From Simmondsia chinensis (taxonomy: Eukaryota > Streptophyta > Magnoliopsida > Caryophyllales > Simmondsiaceae): 64,000 bases of DNA. Each line of letters begins with the position of its first letter. Positions within the stretch are counted from its first letter, which is position 1. The stretch spans positions 4,905,501-4,969,500 of the forward strand of contig JAGTTD010000018.1 of NCBI GenBank assembly GCA_018398585.1. The letters are read 5' to 3'. Below the pieces are notes generated by a model. The model searched no databases. It was not told the DNA's origin and worked only from the letters and a program-made list of their open reading frames with translations. A program made the translations under genes and the position numbers. This document shows positions 11,600-23,267 of this stretch, piece by piece.

Positions 11600-12240
11600 A
11601 CAATTAAAAAGGGGTAATAGCGCATCCTTGTAATGATATTTTATAGGCATCATATTCTTGAAGGATTGAAAATTGAGTATATTACAGTAAAGGACATGTA
11701 TGTCCTTTGAATGAATTTAAGGGAGATATTTAATCATCAAATGTCTATGATCCCCCCTAAAGCTTGCTGTGAATGGATTCACCTGCGGCTGCATGATTTT
11801 AAAACTGTCAGCAACTCTACGGTGTTTAGTATTACCTCCCGACTGCAATTATGTGGTGAAAATATTACTGAGGAGGATATGTTAGAGAAAATATTCTCTA
11901 CTTTTCATGTCTCGAATATGCTCCTGTAGTAGCAATATAGAGAACAAGAATTTAAAATATACTCAGAGTTGATATCTGTCTCCTCGTTGCTGAACAAAGT
12001 AATGAATTGTTGATGAAAAATCATCAAACATGACCAACTAGATTCGAACCATTCTCTGAAGTGAATGCTTCGACATATGACCAGCAGGGACATGGTCAAG
12101 GTTGTAAACGTGGACGTGGTCAGGGCTGTGGACGAGGTTATAGTCGCGGTCATAATAACTGACATTATGGTAACCAGAATGGACCAAAATTTAAGAAGTC
12201 CACTAATGACGAGGAGATGAAGGACAAAGAGAAACTTTAG
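11600..12240 (+). pseudogene. Copia 1 gag remnant
   Basis: The plus-strand frame from about 11711 reads WIHLRLHDFKTV, then ITSRLQLCGENITEEDMLEK, then a QQQYREQEF-like phrase beyond a stop at 11927. These are conserved in plant Copia Gag (UBN2-type) proteins, which package element RNA. A Gly/Arg-rich stretch (about 12090-12160) stands where the nucleocapsid region is expected. Several stops and frameshifts make it non-functional. Confidence 0.75.
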
Positions 12241-12298
12241 TTTTTCGTATTTTCTACTTTGCATATTCATGACTGGTTAAACCGCCTACTTTTTATTT

Positions 12299-12420
12299 AT
12301 ATGGTCGGCTATGCCGCCTACTTATTATTTGTTATTTATATGGTCAGCTATGCCGCCTACTTATTATCTGTTATTCATATGGTCGGCTATGCCGCCTACT
12401 TATTACCAGTTATTCATATG
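12299..12420 (+). repeat. 39-bp tandem repeat, three copies
   Basis: Three consecutive 39-bp units begin ATGGTCGGCTATGCCGCC. Because 39 is divisible by three, one frame repeats a 13-residue peptide, MVGYAAYLL followed by four variable residues. It lies between the gag and protease/integrase remnants of Copia 1. Confidence 0.85.
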
Positions 12421-12589
12421 ACTATATTTCTCAACCAATCTATTTAAAGGCTCCAAAAGAGCACATATCATGTTTTATGAAGAAATTGTATTTAATTTCG
12501 ATATACCCGTTGGAATAGTTAACCAGAAGTTAACATACCCAAAAGGCTTTTAATTTATGATATGACTATTTGAGTCATCCAGGTATAAA

Positions 12590-15500
12590 TATGGTTAAGA
12601 GAATCGTTGGGAGTTCTCACACCCATTAAAAAACCAGAAGATTCTTATATCGAATGTTTCAAATTTGGTTGAAGGCTCTGGAAGAGCACATGTTATATTC
12701 CCTGAAGGGACAAAACTAAACATAAGCGATGCTCTGTTTTCCAGTAGATCACAGAAAAACTTGATCAGTTTTCGAGATATTCGTCGCAATGGTTATCATA
12801 TTGAGACAATAAATGATGGCGATAAAGCATATCTTTATATTACATCGCTTACTTCAGGAAGAAAGAAAATAGTGTAAAAATTATCAGCACTTTCTTCCAG
12901 GTTATATTATATTGAATCAAATACAGTGGTTAACCGAAAGTTAACTGATTGTAAAACGTTCACCTTGTGGCATGACCGTTTGGGTCATCCAGGTGTAATG
13001 ATAATGAGAAAAATTATTGAAAGTTCTCATGGGCACACATTAAAGATCCTGAAGATCGTTTCTCCTGATGAGATTTAATGTGCCGCTTGTGTTGCTTAAG
13101 GCAAAGCAATTTCTATATACTCAATTGAAATTGAGTTTCAATCCCGTGTATTTGGAGGAATACTAAATGGGATATATGTGGGCCAATTATTTTATCACAT
13201 GGACCAATTCGGTACGTTATAACATTAATAGAGGCCTCTACCCATTGGTCCCATTAGTATGATACACTTGTGATGTGGCATTTGTGAAACTCCTTGCATA
13301 AATGATCCGACTATGAGCTCAAGTCGTGGATTGTATGATATTGCAGGAGAAATTACATCCTAGGAATTTAATGATTATTGCATGGGATGAGTTGCCATAT
13401 AGCCCGCGTACAGATACAAAATGGTCTTCTGATTAAACGCCTGCAGTGAATTGTTAGACCGTTATTATTGCCAAATTTTACATGGGCACATGTTATGATA
13501 TATGTTACGGCACTAATTATGGATCTCCCCAGTATAACTTATCTCTGACAAGATCCAGTTATATATATCCCATCTATGGTTATATATTGTATGTCCCAAT
13601 TATTCCACCTCAACGAGAAAAGATGGGTCTAAATGAGGGGACTTGGAATTTATGATAAAATATCTGGAGATATTAACTGGAAACATTTTATAGCATAGTT
13701 TGCTAATTGTCAATTTGACAAAACATGGTTTCCAGAGTCAAGGGGAGAAATATGAAAATTGAAAAATGAGAATTTATGTGAAATGCATCATTAAACCAGA
13801 AGTTCGAAGAATTGTTCACTTGTAAATTATTACAAGCTAATTCACAGATGTATTCACTTATAAAAAGAGGGTGACCAAATAATATGTCCCCACTGTATAT
13901 GCTCTTACTCGAATTAATATCCCAGTCAAGTCATACTCTAATATATTGAAAAATGCATTCATTGCACGCCGGAAGCGTGGTAAATATATCGATTCCAAAG
14001 ATTTGAATCTGAGAAAGAAAAAGGAGCAATAGAAAAGATTGATCTCTCTATTATAAATTCTCGAGAAGAAAAACTCTGCAGAGATAATAATATGTGTAAA
14101 TAAAAATCCCTCAAGATTATTAGGTACCTGAAGCTAGCTGAGTCTATTGAAATTATGATGATAAAGAGATCTGTATGAAATATGGGATAAGATGGAACCA
14201 AAATGAAAATTAATCAAATATTTGCATAAACAATAGCTACTGATCTGATAAAAAAAAATTAAAATCTTGAACTAGAGTTTGTTCAAGAATGCTAACAAAG
14301 AAATGATTGGCTAAAATAGAAAGACGCAATTCAGGCTGAATTAGCCATGTGTAATTTTTGGACCTGAAGTCCAAATGCCTAAAGAATAAAACCTATATGC
14401 AACATATGACTGTTTGTACAGAAAATAATGAGGTGGTGAAAAGCACAATTTGTAGCCCAAGGTTTGTTATAAAGACCAGAAATAGATGGAACATACATAT
14501 GTAAGGAATGGATCCAATTCATCTGGTGGTCCCTATATGCATCTTATGAATGTGATAACAGCTTATTTATATATGTCATTTGAGATGATATTTTTATAAA
14601 AGTCCTTGAAGGACCAAAGATGCTAGAAGCATATAGTTCAAAACCGCGGTACATATCTACTAAAAAAAAGATATGTTAATATCATCATGACTCTTAAAGA
14701 ATTTAAAGAAGCTGTTATACACCTCAACTGAGAACTCGAGATTGAGGATCTCGGAAAAGGAAAGATTTTGTCTCGACCTAAAGATCGAGCACTAATATGA
14801 TAGAGTATTACTTTATTGGTCAACTTATACCTGTACGGCACTTGAGTATTTCATCATGTTGTTTAGTGCCTCAATTTTGACCTCTTCCGGTCCTCAATGA
14901 GATTAACGAATAAATTCTTGACCCCACCATACCTTGGTTTAAGTGACGCATTGATATAGCTATCACACAATTAGATATGGCCTCTTTGGTCAACTTGTCA
15001 CTAGTATGTGATATGTGGTTAAATATTTATCTTGATGGATTAACCAATACACATTATTGTATTATGTCAATCTTGCAATTAATATGTATGCAAGTGTTGA
15101 TCGGCATCCAATAAGTGACAAGAATGCTATTTTGTTATATAATTGTATTGCTATGTTTTGGCAATCTACTAATAATTGCAGTTACTACTGAAACACTTGC
15201 GCTTTGTGAGCAAGTACAGAATTGGTAACATCAAAGCCCTTGATCCAACGATCAGGGGGAGTGCAACAATGAAGTTAAGTATGCATTGTTCAAGCGAATG
15301 ATAGTTCATAGAACCAGTGCACTTCAAAGAAGTTATTCTCTCAAGCTTTTTGAAGAAAGATGAAGTATATGTTCGCTCAAGAACCTGGAAGAGTTATTCA
15401 AGAAAACATCTACTACAAATTTTCAAGAAATTGGCACAAGATTGGCATTCGCCAACTCCAAGGCATCCTTGATTAATGTGCGCCCCTAAAGAGGAGTTAA

Positions 15501-15800
15501 TTACACACTGCACTCTTTTTCCTTAGTTATGATTTTTCCCACTGGGGATTTTTTTCCTAGCAAAGGTTTTTTAATGAGACAGTTCAAGAAGCGTATATAA
15601 CTCAGACAATATACACTTTTAAGAGTGTTATGTCCCGCACATATTTTAAAAAAGGCGGCGGAACTAAACAACTCTCACCGAAGTTCTTCTTTACACACGA
15701 GCTTCAAAAGATGGGTGAAATGGATGTTCAACAAGTTCGATCAAGTGAGAACCTGGCAGATTTATTCACGAAGGCGTTGCCAACAACAACTTTTGAAGTT
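12590..15800 (+). pseudogene. Copia 1 pol remnant (protease edge, integrase, RT, RNase H)
   Basis: Recognisable pieces in order are LVEGSGRAHVIFPEG (about 12670), LWHDRLGHPG of the GAG-pre-integrase domain (about 12966), and scattered reverse-transcriptase phrases such as TLKEFKEAVIHL, followed by a degenerate EIEDLGK (about 14690-14760). A final RNase H segment reads MDVQQVRSSENLADLFTKAL (about 15720-15780), the Copia C-terminus. Stops occur in every frame throughout, so this is an old copy. Two similar blocks, each with a run such as GGAGTTAA followed by CTTTTTTTCC and TTTTTCCCACTGG-like phrases (about 15490-15640 and 15860-15985), form a diverged duplication before the 3' LTR. Confidence 0.8.
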
Positions 15801-16003
15801 AGTTCACAAGATTGTTATACGTCGACTCAGAAACACCCCTTACTAATATGTTTATATGAGGGGGAGTTAAATATGAGCTATACTTTTTTTCCTTTCGCTA
15901 TAGTTTTTTCCACTGGATTTTCTTAGCAAGGTTTTTAACGAGGCAGACATATTTAGCTTGGACGTTATGTCCCGTTATAAATGAAAAATATCCAAAGGGG
16001 GAG

Positions 16004-16103
16004 TGTTGTAAATATTGGATATTTTTCGGGTACAAATTTTAGAGTCGAGTTTGGATATTATTAAATATCATAGAAAATTAAAAATTTATATAAAATACCT
16101 ATT

Positions 16104-16146
<43 letters not shown>

Positions 16147-16303
16147 GGGTATTTGTACAAAATGTGACAAGTGTCACAATATTAGTCACCCTTAGATGAC
16201 TCAACCATATCCCCCTTTTGTATATATATAACCCACACACACAACACAGAAAAAAAAAAAAACAAAAAAAAAATGAAAAAAGGAAAAAAGGAAAGAAAAG
16301 AAA
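16004..16303 (+). repeat. 3' LTR of Copia 1, left part
   Basis: It begins TGTTGTAAATATTGGATAT directly after the purine tract and follows the 5' LTR to the A/G-rich region. It is then cut at 16303 by the MULE. Its last nine bases, GAAAAGAAA (16295-16303), are the left copy of the MULE target duplication. An expanded TA microsatellite lies at about 16112-16143. Confidence 0.9.
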
Positions 16304-16604
16304 GGGAAATCGTACGGTTTGGATCCCCCACCCCCACCTTATTCTTTTTTAGACCCCCTTAACCATAAATAGACCTTTTTGGACAAAAATACCCTCCCAC
16401 CTCACCCCCCCGCCCCCATCCGTCCTCTCTCTCTCCCCCTTTCTCTCTCCTCATTTAATGCAAGACAGGCAAAATGACACTTTTTTGACTTTTTTCACTC
16501 TTCCTTTTCTTCATTTTTTTTTCTTTTTGAATTTTTTTGTCAAAAAAAAATATTATTTCCAAATTTGCCCTTTCTTCTTCTTCCCTCTCAGACCTTGGTT
16601 AGGC
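16304..16604 (+). repeat. MULE left outer terminus (non-array part of inverted repeat)
   Basis: These ~300 bp are unique-looking and pyrimidine-rich. They contain CTTATTCTTTTTTAGACC, CTCTCCTCATTTAATGCAAG and AATATTATTTCCAAATTTG. All are matched in inverse at 42583-42883 with only a few changes. No promoter is asserted, though C/T-rich blocks like these also occur just upstream of the two gene leaders. Confidence 0.9.
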
Positions 16605-19600
16605 GTGTTTCAAGTAATTAGTGGTGTCTGAAATAAAATTATACACTGTGTATGATGCATTATATGCTGTAAAGTAAACTTATTCAGGTGTATTTCAAGT
16701 AATTAGTGGTAAATGACTTATCATATACAATGTATGATAGGTTTTAATGACATAAAATCAACTTTTGCTATTTTTTTCAAGTAATTAGTCTGATTTCGAA
16801 TTATACACTGTGTATGATGCGTTAAAATGGTGTAAAATGAACTTGTTGAGGTACGTTCCAAGTAATTAGTGGTAAATGACTTATCATACATAATGTATGA
16901 TAGGTTTTAATGGCATAAAATCAACTTTTGCTGTTTTTTTCAAGTAATTAGGGGTACAGTGGTCTGAAATCGAATCATACACTGGGTATGATGCGTTATA
17001 ATGGTGTAAAATGAACTTATTCAGGTTTATTTCAATTAATTAGTGGTAAATAACTTGTCATACACAATGTATGATAGGTTATAATGGCATAAAATCAACT
17101 TTTGCAGTTTTTTTTATGTAATTACTGTTACAGTGGTCTGAAATCGAATCATACACTGGGTATTATGCGTTTTAATAGTGTAAATTGAACTTATTCAGGT
17201 GTATTTCAAGCAATTAGTGGTAAATGACTTGTCATACACAATGTATGATAGGTTTTAATGGCATAAAATCAACTTTTGCTGATTTTTTCAAGTAATTACG
17301 GTTACAGTGGGCTAAAATCGAATCATACAATGGGTATGATGCGTTAAATTGGTTTAAAATGAACCTTTTCAGGTATGTTTCAAGTAATTAGTGGTAAATG
17401 ACTTATCATACACAAATTATTATAGGTTTTAATGGCATAAAATCAACTTTTGCAGGTTTTTTCGAGTAATTACTGTTATAGTGGTCTGAAATCGAATCAT
17501 ACACATTGTATGATGCGTTATAATGGTGGAAAATGAATTTATTCAGGTATGTTTCAATTCATTAGAGGGAAATGACTAATCATACACAATGTATGATAGG
17601 TTATAATGGCATAAAATCAACTTTTGCATTTTTTTTTATGTAATTACTGCTGCAGTGGTCTGAAATCGAATCATACACTGGGTATGATGCGTTTTAATGG
17701 TGTAAAATGAACTTATTCAGGTGTATTTCAAGCAATTAGTGGTAAATGACTTGTCATACACAATGTATGATAGGTTTTAATGGCATAAAATCAAATTTTG
17801 CTGGTTTGTTCAAGTAATTACTGTTACAGTGGGCTGAAATCCGATCATACAATGGGTATGATGCATTAAAATGGTTTAAAATGAACCTTTTCAGGTATGT
17901 TTCAAGTAATTAGTGGTAGATGACTTATCATACACAAATTATTATAGGTTTTAATGGCATAAAATCAACTTTTGCAGGTTTTTTCAAGTAATTACTGTTA
18001 CAGCGGTCTGAAATTGAATCACACACTATGTATGATGCGTTATAATAGTGTAAAATGAACTTATTCAGGTATGTTTCAAGTCATTAGTGGTAAATGACTT
18101 ATCATACACAATGTATGATAGGTTTTAATGGCATAAAATCAACATTTGCAGGTTTTTTCATGTATTTAGTAGTACAGTGGTATGAAAGCTAATCCTACAC
18201 TGTGTATGATCCCTTAAAATGGTGTATATTGAACTTGTTCAGGTATATTTTAAGTAATTAGTGGTAATAACTTGTCATACACAATGTATGATAGGTTGTA
18301 ATGGTATAAAATCAAATTTTGCTGGTTTTTTCAAGTAATTACTGTTACAGTGGTCTGAAATTGAATCATACACTGGGTATGATGCGTTATAATGGTGTAA
18401 AATGACCTTATTCAGGTATACTTCATGTAATTAGTGGTAAATAACTTGTCATACACAATGTATAATAGGTTTTTATGGCATAAAATCAACTTTTGCAGGT
18501 TTTTTTAAGTAATTACTGTTATAGTGGTCTGAAATAAAATCATTCGCTGTGTATTATGTGTTAAAATGGTATAAAATGAACTTATTCAGGTATATTTCAA
18601 GTAATTAGTGGTAAATAAAATTTGTCATACACAATGTATGATAGGTTTTAATTGCATAAAATCAACTTTTGCATGTTTTTTCAAGTATTTAGTGGTGCAG
18701 TGGTATGAAAGCTAATCATACACTGTGTATGATGCGTTATAATGGTGTAAATGAACTTATTCAGGTGTATTTCTATTAATTAGTGGTAAATGACGTATCA
18801 TACACAATGTATGATAGGTTTTAATGGCATAAAATCAACTTTTACTGAGTTTTTACTGTATTTAGTAGTACAGTGGTCTGAAATCGTATCATACAATGTG
18901 CATGATGGGTTAAAATGGTTTAAAAGGAACTTTTTTAGGTATGTTTCAGGTAATTAGTGGTAAATGACTTATCATACACAATGTATGATAGGTTTTATTT
19001 GCATAAAATCAACTTTTGCAGGTTTTTTCAAGTATTTAGTGGTACAGTGGTATGAAAGCTAAACATACACTGTGTATGATCCTTTAAAATGGTGCAAAGT
19101 GAAATTTTTTTGGCATCTTTAAAGAAATTAGTGGTAAAGGATATATCGTACACAATGTATGATAGGGTTTACTGGTATAAAATCAACATTTGCTAGTTCT
19201 TTTAAATAATTTGCGGTACATTGGTTTGAAATAAAATCATACATTATGTATGATGCGTTATAATGGTGTAAAATGAATATTTTCAGGTATGTTTCAATTA
19301 AGTAGTGGTAAATAACTTATAATACACAATATATGATAGGTTTTAATGGCATAAAATCAACTTTTGCTAATTTTTTCAAGTAATTACTATTACAGTGTTC
19401 TGAAATCGAATCATACACTGTGTATGATGTGTTAAAATGGTGTAAAATGAACGTTTTCAGGTATTTTTTAAGTAATTAGTGGTAAATAGCTTGTCATACA
19501 CAATGTATGATATGTTTTAATGGCATAAAATCAACTTTTGTAGGTTTTTTTAAGTAATTAGTCTGATTTCGAATCATACACTGTGTATGATGCGTTAAAA

Positions 19601-21490
19601 TGGTGTAAAATGGACTTGTTGAGGTACATTCCAAGTAATTAGTGGTAAATGACTTATCATACACAATGTATGATAGGTTTTAATGGCATAAAATCAACTT
19701 TTGCTGTTTTTTTCAAGTAATTAGGGGTACAGTGGTCTGAAACCGAATCATACACTGGGTATGATGCGTTATAATGGTGTAAAATGAACTTATTCAGGTT
19801 TATTTCAATTAATTAATGGTAAATAACTTGTCATACACAATGTATGATAGGTTATGATGGCATAAAATCAACTTTTGCATTTTTTTTATGTAATTATTGT
19901 TACAGTGGTCTGAAATCCAAACATACACTGGGTATGATGAGTTTTAATAGTGTAAAATGAACTTATTCATGTGTATTTCAAGTAATTAGTGGTAAATGAC
20001 TTGTCATACACAATGTATGATAGGTTTTAATGGCATAAAATCAACTTTTGCTGGTTTTTTCAAGTAATTACTGTTACAGTGGGCCGAAATCGAATCATAC
20101 AATGGGTATGATGCATTAAAATGGCTTAAAATGAACCTTTTCAGGTATGTTTCAAGTAATAAGTGGTAAATGACTTATCATACACAAATTATTATAGGTT
20201 TTAATGGCATAAAATCAACTTTTGCAGGTTTTTTCAAGTAATTACTGTTACAGTGGTCTGAAATCGAATCATACACTGTGTATGATGCGTTATAATGGTG
20301 TAAAATGATCTTATTCAGTTATGTTTCAAGTCATTAGTGGTAAATGACTTATTATGCACAATGTATGATAGGTTTTAATTGCATAAAATTAACTTTTGCA
20401 GGTTTTTTCATGTATTTAGTGGTACAGTGGTATGAAAGCTAATCCTACACTGTGTATGATCCCTTAAAATGGTGTATAATGAACTTGTTCAGGTATATTT
20501 TAAGTAATTAGTGGTAAATAACTTGTCATACACAAGGTATGATAGGTTGTAATGGTATAAAATCAACTTTTGCTGGTTTTTTCAAGTAATTACTGTTACA
20601 GTGGTCTAAAATCGAATCATACACTGGGTATGATGCGTTATAATGGTGTAAAATGACCTTATTCAGGTATACTTCAAGTAATTAGTGGTAAATAACTTGT
20701 CATACACAATGTATGATAGGTTTTAATGGCATAAAATCAACTTTTGCAGGTTTTTTCATATAATTACTGTTGCAGTGGTCTGAAATAAAATCATACGCTG
20801 TTTATTATGTGTTAAAGTGGTGTAAAATGAACTTATTCAGGTATATTTCAAGTAATTAGTGGTAAATAACTTGTCATACACAATGTATGATAGGTTTTAA
20901 TGGCATAAAATCAACTTTTGCAGGTTTTTTCAAGTATTTAGTGGTGCAGTGGCATGAAAGCTAATCATACACTGGGTATGATGCGTTATAATGTTGTAAA
21001 ATGAGCTTATTTAGGTATACTTAAAGTAATTAGTGGTAAATAACTTATCATACACAATGTATGATAGGTTTTAATGGCATAAAATCAAATTTTGCAGGTT
21101 TTTTCATGTATTTAGTGGTACAGTGGTATGAAAGCTAATCCTACGCTGTGTATTATGTGTTAAAATGGTGTAAAATGAACTTATTCAGGTATATTTCAAG
21201 TAATTAGTGGTAAATAACTTGTCATACACAATGTATGATAGGTTTTAATGGCATAAAATCAACTTTTGCAGGTTTTTTCAAGTATTTAGTGGTGCAGTGG
21301 TATGAAAGCTAATCATACACTGTGTATGATGCGTTATAATGGTGTAAAATAAATTTATTCAGGTGTATTTCTATCAATTAGTGGTAAATGAGTTATCATA
21401 CACAATGTATGATAGGTTTTAATGGCATAAAATCAACTTTTGCTTGGTTTTTACTGTATTTAGTAGTATAGTGGTCTGAAATCAGCTTAT
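16605..21490 (+). repeat. MULE left-arm array, ~172-bp unit
   Basis: About 28 copies (length divided by unit) of a ~172-bp repeat. Each unit has two related ~86-bp halves: one with TCATACACAATGTATGATAGG followed by TAATGGCATAAAATCAACTT, the other with TCATACACTGTGTATGATGCG followed by TAATGGTGTAAAATGAAC. Each half starts AAGTAATTA. The core TCATACAC-N-GTGTATGA is a palindrome. A higher-order duplication is visible: the segment starting with the unusual phrase TTAGTCTGATTTCGAAT recurs at about 16785 and 19560. Confidence 0.95.
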
Positions 21491-22050
21491 ATACGTGTAT
21501 TTCAAGTTTTATTGGTGTATGATGCACTTCATACACGGTGTATGATGGGTTATATTTGTGTAAAATCAACGTATATTTATGTATTTTTGGGATGTGTATT
21601 TAGAAAAAAAAATATACGTTTTCAATAAAATAATCCGTACAATTTTCCTTCAAAAAGGCCCTCCCATTCAACCCCCGAACCCGCCCCCTTTCTCTCTCCT
21701 CATTTAATGCGCAGCCAATTACTGTACTTTAGCCCCTCCCCACTCCATTTTCTCTCTCTTCATTTAATGCAAAAGTACATATTTTTACTTTATGTTATGC
21801 AACTTGCTTCTCACTCTTCCCGCCCATTTACTCACCTCTTATTCATAGTATTTGTTATTTTTCTCTTAATCTGAACTCCCCAAGTCCATTTTTCTCTCAT
21901 TTTTCTCTCAATCTGCTGCATTGGGCCCTCGGAAGAAGAAGAAGAAGAAGAAGAAGCCGTTTTAAGATCGTGTTTGAAGCTTCGTGGCATTGCTGTAGGT
22001 TCAACATTGAGTAGTTACACACATTTCACGGTTTTCAGATCAGATATTGA
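21490..22050. other. MULE inner left boundary and probable transposase leader
   Basis: About 21500-21640 is a transition with a degenerate palindrome (TTCATACACGGTGTATGATG), then CCGTACAATTTTCC and a second copy of the C/T-rich terminus block ending CTCTCCTCATTTAATGC (about 21690-21710). It is mirrored at about 34270-34520 on the right. About 21740-22050 is C/T-rich with a (GAA)n run at 21933-21955, plausibly the promoter and untranslated leader of the transposase, with a possible splice donor TTGAAG/GTAACATG near 22050. Confidence 0.6.
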
Positions 22051-22149
22051 AGGTAACATGACCATTTGCTGACGTTGTCGTTAATGTATCCTTGTCCTAT
22101 GAGGTCGGTGTGTTACAAGTCGTTTATGGTTTATGATTGGTTTAAATGA

Positions 22150-23245
22150 TGTATTATAACTTTCTTTTGGTGTGTTTGAACTCATTAGTGGTATGATTAG
22201 TCATACATCTTGTATGATAGGTTTTAATGGTGTGAAATCAACTTGTTTAGGTGTGCTTCATGTAAATAGTGCTGTATGATCTATCATACACCGTGTATGA
22301 TAGGTTTGAATGGTGTAAAATCAACTTGTGTTTGTGTATGTTAAGTAATTAATGTTGTACAATCAGTCATACACTGTGTAGGATTGGGTTTAATGGTGTA
22401 TAACCAACTTGTGTTTGTGTTTGTTAAGTAATTAGTGGTGTATAATCAATCATACACTGTGTATGATTGGTTTTAATGGTGTATAACCAACTTGTGTATG
22501 TGTATGTTAAGTAATTAATGGTGTATAATCAATCATACACTGTGTAGGATTAGGTTTAATGGTGTATAACCAAATTGTGCAGATGTTTTTTAAGTAATTA
22601 GTGGTTTATGAGCAACCATACACTGTGTATGATTGGGTTTAATGGTGTATAAACAACTTGTGTATGTGTATGTTAAGTAATTAATGGTGTATAATCAGTC
22701 ATACACTGTGTAGGATTAGGTTTAATGGTGTATAACCCATTTGTGCAGACGTTTTTTAAGTAATTAGTGGTTTATGAGCAACCATACACTGTGTATGGTT
22801 GGGTTTAATGGTGTATAATCAACTTCTGTATGTGTATGTTAAGTAATTAATGGTGGATAATCAGTCATACACTGTGTAGGATTGGTTTTATGGTGTATAG
22901 CCAAGTTCTGCTTGTGTATGTTAAGTAATTAATGGTGTATAATCCATCATACACTGAGTATAATTGGTTTTAATTGTGTATATAATGGGGCATATTAAAC
23001 CATACACTGTGTATGAGAGCTTCAAAGGGTTTATGATGAACATAGACCGTGTATGATTGCTTTAAAAGGTGTGTGATGAACTTGTTTATGACTGTAACGC
23101 AAATCATACACCATGTATTCTTTCTTAAAGTGGTGTTATTTGTGTATTATGGTTTTAAACCAATCATACACCGTTTATTAGTGGTTTCAATGCTGTACTT
23201 TCATTCCACCCTAGTGTGTTTCATATCAAGTTTGCTTTGATATCA
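22150..23245 (+). repeat. ~83-bp repeat array inside the probable leader intron of the transposase
   Basis: About 12 diverged copies of a unit reading AAGTAATTAGTGGTGTATA, then TCATACACTGTGTATGATT, then GGTTTAATGGTGTATAACC. It is related to half a unit of the left-arm array. The array ends just before a pyrimidine tract and the splice-acceptor-like TTGTCCACAG at 23265, right before the start codon at 23268, so it sits in a leader intron if the donor near 22050 is used. Confidence 0.85.
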
Positions 23246-23267
23246 TGTTTTTTTCTTGTCCACAGTA

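Noticed and set aside
16605..21490. Regular palindromic repeats that might suggest a CRISPR array
   Set aside because: The whole ~172-bp unit repeats, with no unique spacers, in a eukaryotic transposable element whose ends and genes are identified.
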